DNA from: Actinobacteria bacterium 69-20
GTDB taxonomy: Bacteria > Actinomycetota > Actinomycetes > Mycobacteriales > Nakamurellaceae
Direction of reading: 5' to 3'
Assembly (NCBI GenBank): GCA_001897425.1
Contig: MKSW01000025.1
Location: forward strand, 1-60,020
DNA: 60,020 bases
Shown piece by piece: positions 1 through 6,753 of the stretch. The notes under the pieces were generated by a model. That model did no database searches. It was not told where the DNA came from and saw only the letters and a list, made by a program, of their open reading frames with translations. Made by a program: the position numbers and the translations under genes. Each line of letters starts with the position of its first letter. Position 1 is the stretch's first letter.

Positions 1-241
1 GCGCCGGCTGACTCATGATCTGCCGATACAGACACGGATCCGGCTCCACCACCCCCGCCGGCCGCCACACCTGCTGCGAAGGCGGAACCACCGGCTGGGC
101 GCCTTTATTTGTTAGCACCCAATTGCAGGTGACGTCGAACACGCCACGGCACGAATATGACCATCCTGCGTGGGCAGGCAGTGCGCCAAAGAGTAGGAGT
201 CCCATTACGAGTGCGACGCCCGCAATTGCGCGGCTTAACAT
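1..241 (-). CDS. small secreted protein, cut by the window edge
   Basis: The first 80 codons of a minus-strand gene whose 3' end lies outside the window. The product opens with MLSRAIAGVALVMGLLLFG and a likely signal-peptidase site after ALPAHA near residue 23, then a mature part with at least three cysteines (CRGVFDVTCNW, later PDPCLYRQ), so it is probably exported. The ATG overlaps the last 7 nt of the upstream lipoprotein gene, which suggests translational coupling and a shared envelope role. I do not recognise the family. Confidence 0.7.
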   Translation of the reverse strand, partial: MLSRAIAGVALVMGLLLFGALPAHAGWSYSCRGVFDVTCNWVLTNKGAQPVVPPSQQVWRPAGVVEPDPCLYRQIMSQPA

Positions 242-1113
242 GTTACTCCAGGAAAGCCGTGTATCTCGCGGAGGAACCATGTTCCTGAATCATTTCGTAC
301 CATCGATGCAGACTGTGGGTGATTTCCGTGCTGATCGGCTTTGACTGACTGGCCAGTGCTTCGATTGACTGTATCCAGGCCACTCGAATCTGTGCAGATA
401 CGCAAATTGACTTCATTCAGCCCAACCGAAATAAGCGTAGCGCTGTATTTTGTATGCCCGATAGATCGCACATTCTGTTTGCGCATATTGTTGATCTCGT
501 CAAGTGCATCGGTCACCGCAGGCTCAACCGCGTATTTGCGAATTTCGGATTCCCACTGCTGTGTAGGATCGTGAACGATCTGATCAGAGAGGTTCACGAA
601 CGAGTAGTAGGCCGCTTTGGCGCCTTCGATGTCGATTCCGGTGGTGTCGACGCCGGGTGCGACCGTCATGGTCACCATGAGCGAACTGGCGAGGCTGATG
701 CTGGTCTGCGGGGGCAGCACGGGGCTGGTCGGGGTACCGGTGGTCGGCAGGAGCGAGGTCGAGGACAGCGTCATACCCGTCATGTCCGGCGTGGTGGATG
801 CCGAACCGGACCCGGACGTCGAGCCTGTTGCATCGGTGCCTGACGGGCCGGTCGAGTCGCCGCCGGAAGCGGTGGGGGAGCCGGAGCCGCCCGACCCGGA
901 CGTGCCAGTGGTGGGCACGGTCGACGAGGCCGTCGTATGAGCCGAGATCGTCTGCGGGGCAACACCATCCGACTTCGAACAGGCCGCGGCACCCAGAGCG
1001 AGCATCGCGGCGGCGAGAGTGAGGCCTGCGGTGCGCACACGGCCCGGCCGATGCCCTACCACGCACCGGCGACCGGGAGCACGCGGTGGAGTCGGTGCGC
1101 TCGTGCCGGTCAT
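235..1113 (-). CDS. putative lipoprotein with C-terminal NTF2-like domain
   Basis: 292 residues. A basic N-terminus is followed by a hydrophobic stretch ending LALGAAAC near residue 45, which reads as a lipobox with C45 as the lipidated cysteine. Next comes a Ser/Thr/Gly/Pro-rich linker to about residue 140, probably spanning the periplasm or wall. The last 140 residues have no low complexity and look like the NTF2-like or Mce-associated-type domain common in mycobacterial lipoproteins; this is inferred from pattern only. The start is supported by a G-rich Shine-Dalgarno (SD) sequence about 6 nt upstream. Its stop overlaps the next exported protein by 7 nt. Function unknown. Confidence 0.65.
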   Translation of the reverse strand: MTGTSAPTPPRAPGRRCVVGHRPGRVRTAGLTLAAAMLALGAAACSKSDGVAPQTISAHTTASSTVPTTGTSGSGGSGSPTASGGDSTGPSGTDATGSTSGSGSASTTPDMTGMTLSSTSLLPTTGTPTSPVLPPQTSISLASSLMVTMTVAPGVDTTGIDIEGAKAAYYSFVNLSDQIVHDPTQQWESEIRKYAVEPAVTDALDEINNMRKQNVRSIGHTKYSATLISVGLNEVNLRICTDSSGLDTVNRSTGQSVKADQHGNHPQSASMVRNDSGTWFLREIHGFPGVTC

Positions 1114-1255
1114 CGGTACCCCCGTCGGGTGGCGGTCAGCGGGTCGACTCTAACCCGAATCGCCGCATCTCGCCGAGGTTGTCCACAATCGGCTGTACCT
1201 GCCCGGACAGTCCACCACGGGGCCGTATCACGGAGCCGGCATCAAGGCGCCCGCA

Positions 1256-1903
1256 TCACGTGGCTGGGACCAGCGGAATCGTGCCCTCACCCGAATCGGG
1301 TCCGAGATCCCCCGAGCGATGGTGCGCGCGGCACAGCACCTGGTACCGCACCTCGGCGGTGCCCGTTGCGGTATCGGCAACGACGACTTGGGCGCCCTCG
1401 CGGGCCACCACACCGTCCACCACGCGCGCGTTGAAGCGCGCGGGTCGCCCGCACCAACACAACACCTCGACCTGCAGCGGGATCGACTCGTCGGCCAGTT
1501 CGAACAGGCGCGTGGAGCCCGGGAACATCCGCCCGCGGAAGTCCGTCGCGATCCCGAACGCGTACACGTCCACCTGCACGTCGTCGGCCAGTTGAGTGAG
1601 TTGCTCGATTTGGGCCGGGGTGAAGAACTGCGCCTCGTCGACGATCACGTAGTCGACGCGCCGTCCCGCCGCCCAACACGCCCGTACCAGTTCGGCGATG
1701 TCCAGATCGTCGTCGGCCTCGACGGCGGCGCGGCTCAGGCCCATGCGCGACGAGATCTGGCCGGTGCGCGAACGGTCCAGCCGGGTGAGCAACAGGCCCC
1801 GGCGACCCTGCCGGGAATGGTTGTGGTCGAGTTGCAGGGCGAGCGTCGACTTGCCGCAGTCCATCGGCCCGTAGAAGAACTTGACGCATCCGGTGGGCGG
1901 CAT
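1256..1903 (-). CDS. tdk: thymidine kinase
   Basis: 215 residues. It phosphorylates thymidine to dTMP with ATP in the cytosolic salvage pathway. The Walker A motif GPMDCGKS lies at residues 12-19, the Walker B-like DEAQFF at 89-94, and zinc-ribbon ligands at C149/C151 and C191/H194. Length matches type II bacterial kinases. The frame stays open upstream to a GTG at 2113, but that extension is Pro/Ala/Gly low complexity and would start inside an inverted repeat, so I use the ATG next to the conserved core. With thyA at 22.8 kb the cell has both salvage and de novo dTMP routes. Confidence 0.92.
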   Translation of the reverse strand: MPPTGCVKFFYGPMDCGKSTLALQLDHNHSRQGRRGLLLTRLDRSRTGQISSRMGLSRAAVEADDDLDIAELVRACWAAGRRVDYVIVDEAQFFTPAQIEQLTQLADDVQVDVYAFGIATDFRGRMFPGSTRLFELADESIPLQVEVLCWCGRPARFNARVVDGVVAREGAQVVVADTATGTAEVRYQVLCRAHHRSGDLGPDSGEGTIPLVPAT

Positions 1904-2104
1904 GCCGCGCCTGGAACCGGCGGCCGGGACCGCGGACAGGGCCGAGGCGCGATCAGCACTGCTGTGCTCGGTGCCGGTCGAGGCCGTGCCGACCTGGGCG
2001 CTGCCGGGTGCGGTGCCCGGTCCGGAGCCCGATCCGGGCACGCGGCGACCGGCCGCATCCGCACTATCCACGACGGGCACTTTACGGGGTCCGGCCGCCC
2101 GACT

Positions 2105-2168
2105 GCGCGCCACCTTTACCCACGTTGCGCCCCGAGTTTCCGGCGCGGCGTGGGTAAAGGTGGCGCGC
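2105..2168. repeat. 20-bp perfect inverted repeat with 24-nt loop
   Basis: The left arm (2105-2124) begins GCGCGCCACCTTTACC and the right arm (2149-2168) is its exact reverse complement. The two arms enclose 24 nt. It lies between the stop of the glycerophosphodiester phosphodiesterase gene and the start of tdk, both on the minus strand, so it could terminate the upstream transcript or be a dispersed palindromic repeat. No T-run follows either arm. The rest of 1904-2222 shows only GC-rich noncoding sequence and an unsupported in-frame extension of tdk. Confidence 0.75.
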
Positions 2169-2222
2169 GGCGCGGCTGGGCGCGGGCGTGCACGGGCTGG
2201 GAGCGGCTGGGCGCAGTTCCCG

Positions 2223-2981
2223 CTACTGCCACTGGCCCCGGCGCTGTAGCACTTCGCGCAGGATGTCGGGCCGATCGGTCATGATCCCGTCCACGCCCAT
2301 GTCCAGCAGCCGGTTCATGGCCGCCGGATCGTCGATCGTCCACACGTGCACCTCGATCGAGGCGCGGCGTGCCGCACGGATCATGCGTGGCGTGACGACG
2401 CGCACGTGGCGATGCCGCACGGGGACCTGTGCCGCGACTGCCGCGGTGCGACGCGCGGGGATGCCTGCCTTCGAGCGAAGGACGAGGGACGTCACATCGC
2501 GCTGGCTCAGCGACGTGACGACCGCCGAGCCCGCGATCTGCCGCACGGCCTCGATGCGCTGGTCGGAGAACGACGCCACGCATACGCGGTCCGTCGCGCC
2601 GGCGTCACGCAGCAGAGCCAGCAGCGGGTGCACCGCCGCATCCGCCTTAGGGTCGATGTTGAACCGGGTGCCGGGGCATGCCTCGAGCACCTCGGCCAAC
2701 GTCGGGATCGGCTCCCGGCCGCCGATGCGGGCGCGCCGTATCTCGCGGTAGGTGAGCTCGGCGACGGGGCCGTGGCCGTCGGTCGCGCGGTCCAGTACGT
2801 CGTCATGGAACGCGACGAGCACCCCGTCCGCCGTCACCTGAACATCGGTCTCGATGTAGCGGAATCCTTCATCGACGGCCCGGCGGAACGCGGCGAGCGA
2901 GTTCTCGCATCCGGCGAGGTCGCCGGTATGCCAGCCGCGATGCGCGAAGGCGCGCGGCCGAGGCCCGTCCAGGAATGTCAC
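2223..2981 (-). CDS. glycerophosphodiester phosphodiesterase
   Basis: 252 residues. It hydrolyses glycerophosphodiesters, the deacylated products of phospholipids, to glycerol 3-phosphate and an alcohol. A GDPD TIM barrel is seen, with catalytic H14-R15, E26-N27, metal ligands E44 and D46, and H59-D60 in VAFHDDVLDR. The C-terminus keeps VWTIDDPAAMNRLLDMGVDG, typical of the family. I chose the GTG at 2981 because upstream sequence in frame is not conserved. There is no signal peptide, so it is probably cytosolic. It diverges from the zinc-ribbon gene across about 100 bp. Confidence 0.88.
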   Translation of the reverse strand: MTFLDGPRPRAFAHRGWHTGDLAGCENSLAAFRRAVDEGFRYIETDVQVTADGVLVAFHDDVLDRATDGHGPVAELTYREIRRARIGGREPIPTLAEVLEACPGTRFNIDPKADAAVHPLLALLRDAGATDRVCVASFSDQRIEAVRQIAGSAVVTSLSQRDVTSLVLRSKAGIPARRTAAVAAQVPVRHRHVRVVTPRMIRAARRASIEVHVWTIDDPAAMNRLLDMGVDGIMTDRPDILREVLQRRGQWQ

Positions 2982-3080
2982 CGCCCGAGTCTCGCAGATC
3001 CGGCGCGTGGTCGGCGTCGGGCAGGAGCCCGGGCCTCCCCACACGCAATCTGGAACCGACCACGTACGCTGGCGGGCATC

Positions 3081-3488
3081 ATGGGGCACAGAACGGCGTC
3101 TGGCGGGGCGGCAGCGAACAGCGTCATCTCCGTAGAACGGAACGATCAGGCGAAGCCGACCCGGCGGCGGTCTTCGGAGCGATGCGAGTGGTGTGGGCAG
3201 CATCTGCCCGATCAGGACGGCGTCGGCAGGCGGCGCAGATATTGCGGCCAGTCCTGTCGGCAGCGCGCGTACGAGGATCGCCATGCGCTGTCGCGTCGGG
3301 AACTTCCGCTCGACTCAGTGGTGCTGTCCGTGGCGCAACGTGACGACTTGGCCGACCGGCTCTACCAGGTTTCTTGCGCCGCAGAGGATGTCGCCACCGC
3401 GTTGGCCGAATCGGCCTCGCGCGAGGAGCTGACGGAACTCGTCGGGACGTTGCTCGCCCTTGCCCGGGCGGCAGAACATATCCGCTGA
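3081..3488 (+). CDS. zinc-ribbon protein of unknown function
   Basis: 135 residues. A compact cysteine cluster CEWCGQ (C35, C38) followed by YCGQSCRQRAYE (C54, C58) forms a four-cysteine zinc site with a basic RQRAYE tail, a pattern familiar from small actinobacterial proteins. The C-terminal half is helical and acidic (AEDVATALAESASREELTEL), possibly a protein-interaction segment. The ATG at 3081 gives a start about 100 bp from the divergent phosphodiesterase. It converges tightly with the PRPP-synthetase paralogue, with 8 nt between stop codons. Nucleic-acid binding is only a guess. Confidence 0.7.
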   Translation: MGHRTASGGAAANSVISVERNDQAKPTRRRSSERCEWCGQHLPDQDGVGRRRRYCGQSCRQRAYEDRHALSRRELPLDSVVLSVAQRDDLADRLYQVSCAAEDVATALAESASREELTELVGTLLALARAAEHIR

Positions 3489-3496
3489 GCGGGCCT

Positions 3497-4468
3497 CTAG
3501 AACAGGCCCTTGCCGGTGACCGGCTTCGAGGAATCGAACAGCGCGCTGACGGATTCGCCGTCATGGATGCGGCGCATGGCCTCCGCGATCGCGGGCGCCA
3601 CCGACAGCACGGTCAGTTTCTCGTGCCGGTCCGCATCCGCGATGGGCACGGTGTTGGTGCAGACGATTTCCAGCACGTCCGGTTGGCCGCCGATCCGCTG
3701 TACGGCGCCATCGGCGAAGAGCCCGTGCGTGCAGGCAACCCGGATGCTACGCACGCCGGCATCGCGCAACACCCTGATCAGTTCGAGAATGGTTGACCCC
3801 TTGGCGATCTCGTCATCCAGGACGATCACGTCACGCCCCGTCACGTGTCCGATCACCGAGCTGATCGTCACCTTGTCACCGGGCGTGCGCTCCTTCGCGC
3901 CGGCGGCGACCTCGGTGCCGAGCATGCGGGCGAACGCGGCGGCCTCTTTCGCGTTCCCGAGGTCGGGGGAGACGACCGTGGTATTCGAGAGGTCGTGCGA
4001 CGCAAAGTGTGTGGCCAACTCACGGAGCGCGTGCAGGTGGTCCACCGGGACCGAGAAGAAGCCGTGCACCTGGGGGGAGTGCAGCGTCATGGTCAGCACC
4101 CGGCTGGCGCCCGCCGCGACCATCAAGTCGGCCATCAGGCGTCCGCCGATGGAGATGCGTGGCGCGTCCTTCTTGTCGCTGCGCGCGTAGGCGTAGTGGG
4201 GGAGCACAACGGTAGTGCGGGCCGCCGACGCTCCGCGCGCCGCATCGACCATCAGCAGCAGCTCGACCAGGTTCTCCTGCACCGGCTTGACGAGCGGCTG
4301 GATCAGGAAGACGTCGCGCTCCCGGCAATTGGCCTGCAGTTGCACCTCGAGGCAGTCGTTGGCGAAACGTTGTACCCGGACCGGCAGCAGCGGCACGCCG
4401 AGCTCGGAACATACTTCGCCGGCCAGCTCGGGGTGGGCGCTGCCGGAAAAGACTGCGATATCGCGCAC
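3497..4468 (-). CDS. ribose-phosphate pyrophosphokinase family protein
   Basis: 323 residues, the length of PRPP synthetases, which make phosphoribosyl pyrophosphate from ribose 5-phosphate and ATP. Family landmarks are HSPQVHGFFSVPVDHL near 128-143, SPDLGNAKEAAAFA, and a PRPP-binding loop reading VIVLDDEIAKGSTI near 212-225. The canonical loop has DDxxDTGGT, so this copy lacks the usual second Asp-Thr-Gly and looks like a divergent paralogue, not the house-keeping prs. The start is an ATG; no partner gene is obvious. Activity as a true synthetase is likely but not certain. Confidence 0.82.
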   Translation of the reverse strand: MRDIAVFSGSAHPELAGEVCSELGVPLLPVRVQRFANDCLEVQLQANCRERDVFLIQPLVKPVQENLVELLLMVDAARGASAARTTVVLPHYAYARSDKKDAPRISIGGRLMADLMVAAGASRVLTMTLHSPQVHGFFSVPVDHLHALRELATHFASHDLSNTTVVSPDLGNAKEAAAFARMLGTEVAAGAKERTPGDKVTISSVIGHVTGRDVIVLDDEIAKGSTILELIRVLRDAGVRSIRVACTHGLFADGAVQRIGGQPDVLEIVCTNTVPIADADRHEKLTVLSVAPAIAEAMRRIHDGESVSALFDSSKPVTGKGLF

Positions 4469-4576
4469 CGGATCAGGGTGCCAGATCGCCCCGCTCGGCG
4501 CATCACCGGCACCTCGGTGGGAAACACCCGCGCGGCTTCAGCGGCGTTCTAGAGGGAACCTGGCACAGTTGCTGTC

Positions 4577-5023
4577 ATGGCGAATTCGGGGCGAGAACGA
4601 TCCGTGACGATACGGCGAACGGGCCCGGGCGCATTCGTGGCGCGCAACGCCCGCGGGGGCGAGGTGTCGTTCGGGAGCGGGGATGACGACGCCTTCACTC
4701 CGGTCGAGTTGCTGCTCGCCGCGATCGGCGGGTGCAGCGGGATCGACGTCGACCTGATCACGGGCCGCCGCGCTCAACCGGACTCCTTCGAGGTGACCGT
4801 GTCCGCCACGTCGGCGCGCGGGGGCGGGGGAAGCCACCTCGAGGACATATCGGTGGTCTTCGACCTGGTGTTCCCGCCCGGTGACGCCGGGGACGCCGCG
4901 CGCGCGGTACTCCCGGACGCCGTCCGCAAGTCCCACGATCGACTCTGCACGGTCAGCCGGACAGTGGAGTTGCCTACTCCCGTGTCGATGACGGTGTCGA
5001 CGGCGGTCGCGGATGGCGGATGA
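4577..5023 (+). CDS. OsmC family protein
   Basis: 148 residues. OsmC/Ohr proteins are small cytosolic thiol peroxidases or stress proteins. Visible marks are the early VTIRRTGPGAFVARNARGG strands, the first conserved cysteine in AAIGGCSGIDVD (near C55) and the second in HDRLCTVSRTVE (near C124), at roughly the spacing of the catalytic pair. It is more like the broad YhfA/OsmC group than Ohr. It is divergently placed from the PRPP-synthetase paralogue, with about 108 bp between starts. Confidence 0.82.
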   Translation: MANSGRERSVTIRRTGPGAFVARNARGGEVSFGSGDDDAFTPVELLLAAIGGCSGIDVDLITGRRAQPDSFEVTVSATSARGGGGSHLEDISVVFDLVFPPGDAGDAARAVLPDAVRKSHDRLCTVSRTVELPTPVSMTVSTAVADGG

Positions 5024-5080
5024 CGTGCGGCGTCAGTCATGTGGCACACGGCCGGTGTGACGTGAGAGCGGTGGTGCGCG

Positions 5081-5746
5081 GTGGACGGCCGTCCATCGAT
5101 CGGTGACCCGGTCGTCCTGCGCGACGCGGACGGGCTGGTGTATTCCAGCCGCGTGGAAGACGTCGATGACGACATGATCGCCGTCGCGCGTCCGGCCGAC
5201 CTGCGCGCCGCCCTCGAATACCCCGAGGGCATGGAGTTGGAGCTGGTGTGGACCCTCTCGACGGGCATACATGTGCTCCCGGTCGAGCTGGCGGGCACGT
5301 CGGTCGACAACCACATCCGGCTCTGGCATCTCGCCGTCACCGGTGACGGATGGTCCGAGCAGCGGCGAGATTACGTCAGGGTGCCGGTCGTCGGCCGGAT
5401 CGCGCTGGAGCCGGTCGACGACGAGACGGAGCCGGGGCTGGGCGCCGCGGTTGATCCCGATCGGACACTGCACGGCCAACTGGTCGACCTCAGCGAGGTG
5501 GCGACGCAGTGTGCGATGCCCGTGGCGACCGACGACCCCCGCATCGCGGTGGGCACGCCGGTGCGCTGCGAGTTCGGCGTGAACGGGCAGTCGTTCGACA
5601 TCCGCGGCACCGTCGCGATCGTCCGCATCGGCGCCAGCGCTCGCGATACCCGGGTGGTGGTTCGCTTCGACGGGTCGCGCGCCGTCGCGGATGCATTGCG
5701 CAAGCAGGTCTTCGCCATCCAGATCGCCATGCGCCGCGAACGGTAG
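5081..5746 (+). CDS. PilZ-domain protein
   Basis: 221 residues. An N-terminal YcgR-like strand region (residues 1-90) is followed by a PilZ domain starting with QRRDYVRVPV (R95, R96, R100), the arginine motif that binds cyclic di-GMP. The second PilZ motif, normally [DN]xSxxG, appears as DLSEVA at 136-141, so the glycine is lost. The start is a GTG. No flagellar or cellulose genes are nearby. It probably senses cyclic di-GMP, with possibly weakened binding. Confidence 0.72.
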   Translation: MDGRPSIGDPVVLRDADGLVYSSRVEDVDDDMIAVARPADLRAALEYPEGMELELVWTLSTGIHVLPVELAGTSVDNHIRLWHLAVTGDGWSEQRRDYVRVPVVGRIALEPVDDETEPGLGAAVDPDRTLHGQLVDLSEVATQCAMPVATDDPRIAVGTPVRCEFGVNGQSFDIRGTVAIVRIGASARDTRVVVRFDGSRAVADALRKQVFAIQIAMRRER

Positions 5747-5842
5747 GACACCGCGGGCGCGCCGAGCAGGGCGCGGTTGGGTGGCGAGCTGCGCCGTCAT
5801 ACTCGTGTGCGAAGCGTTGGCCGGCGTGGCAGGATTGTCGGG

Positions 5843-6340
5843 ATGGCAAGCGCGACAACGGATCAGCAGCGGCTACGTGATCTCGCCGTGTTGCGCAGAG
5901 TGCGCGACCGGATCGATCGCGACTTCGACCAGCCGCTCGACGTCGAGGCGCTGGCCCGGGACGCCCATCTGTCCGCCGGGCACCTGTCCCGCGAGTTTCG
6001 GCGGGCCTACGGGGAGCCGCCCTACCAGTACCTGATGACGCGGCGCATCGAACGGGCAATGGCGCTGCTGCGCCGCGGCGATCTGACCGTCACCGAGGTC
6101 TGCTTCGCGGTCGGCTGCTCGTCGCTCGGCACATTCAGCACGCGGTTCACCGAGCTGGTCGGGGTGTCGCCCAGCGCCTACCGGCGAGCCGAGGCGGCGG
6201 CGACCCGCGGGATGCCGGCTTGCGTGGCGAAACAGGTCACCAAACCGGTCAGGACATCGACCGGGAAAACCGCCGGGAAACCGGTTGGTAAATCGGTCAG
6301 GAATCGAGAAGCGCCGGCGCGTGGGTTGTCGATAGCCTGA
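5843..6340 (+). CDS. AraC family transcriptional regulator (DNA-binding domain only)
   Basis: 165 residues. Two helix-turn-helix units typical of AraC are visible: LDVEALARDAHLSAGHLSREF and LTVTEVCFAVGCSSLGTFSTRF, followed by VGVSPSAYRR. There is no sensory domain, so it is a stand-alone DNA-binding type. The last 50 residues form an odd Lys/Pro/Val-rich tail with repeats such as KPVRTSTGKTAGKPVGKSVR. The ATG at 5843 fits the domain start. It is 5 nt upstream of the VOC gene, which overlaps the UvrA-like gene, so the three form one operon that it probably regulates. Confidence 0.88.
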   Translation: MASATTDQQRLRDLAVLRRVRDRIDRDFDQPLDVEALARDAHLSAGHLSREFRRAYGEPPYQYLMTRRIERAMALLRRGDLTVTEVCFAVGCSSLGTFSTRFTELVGVSPSAYRRAEAAATRGMPACVAKQVTKPVRTSTGKTAGKPVGKSVRNREAPARGLSIA

Positions 6341-6345
6341 TCGGC

Positions 6346-6753
6346 ATGGACCTCGCCATTCACAGCGTCATGATCCCGCAGACCGATCCGGACGCGGCCA
6401 CCGCCTTCTACCGTGACACGCTCGGTTTCGAGGTGCGCAACGACGTCGGCTACCAAGGAATGCGGTGGATCACCGTCGGCCCGCCCGCTCAACCGGACAC
6501 CTCGATCGTGCTGTATCCGCCGCAGGCCACGCCGGGCCTCACCGAGGCCGAACGGACCATGATCGCCGAGATGATGGCCAAGGGCACGTTCGCGAGCATC
6601 AACATGGCGACCGCCAATGTCGATGCCACTTTTGACGCGGTGCAGGCTGCCGGCGCGGAGGTGGTGCAGGAGCCGACCGATCAGCCCTACGGTATCCGCG
6701 ACTGCGCTTTCCGTGACCCGTCGGGCAATCTGATCCGGATCCAGCAGGCGTGA
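6346..6753 (+). CDS. VOC family (glyoxalase/bleomycin-resistance-like) protein
   Basis: 135 residues, a single vicinal-oxygen-chelate fold: paired beta-alpha-beta-beta-beta modules begin at [20 protein letters not shown] and at [24 protein letters not shown], ending [12 protein letters not shown] with a metal-ligand glutamine. Such proteins are metal-dependent isomerases or dioxygenases, or bind toxic compounds. Its stop overlaps the start of the UvrA-like gene by 4 nt (GTGA). The genomic company of an AraC regulator and a UvrA2-type ATPase suggests a role in drug or xenobiotic tolerance; the substrate is unknown. Confidence 0.85.
   Translation: MDLAIHSVMIPQTDPDAATAFYRDTLGFEVRNDVGYQGMRWITVGPPAQPDTSIVLYPPQATPGLTEAERTMIAEMMAKGTFASINMATANVDATFDAVQAAGAEVVQEPTDQPYGIRDCAFRDPSGNLIRIQQA

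Noticed and set aside
1904-2113. Upstream extension of thymidine kinase to a GTG at 2113
   Set aside because: The extra 70 residues are Pro/Ala/Gly low complexity and the start would lie inside a perfect inverted repeat; the family begins at the ATG at 1903.
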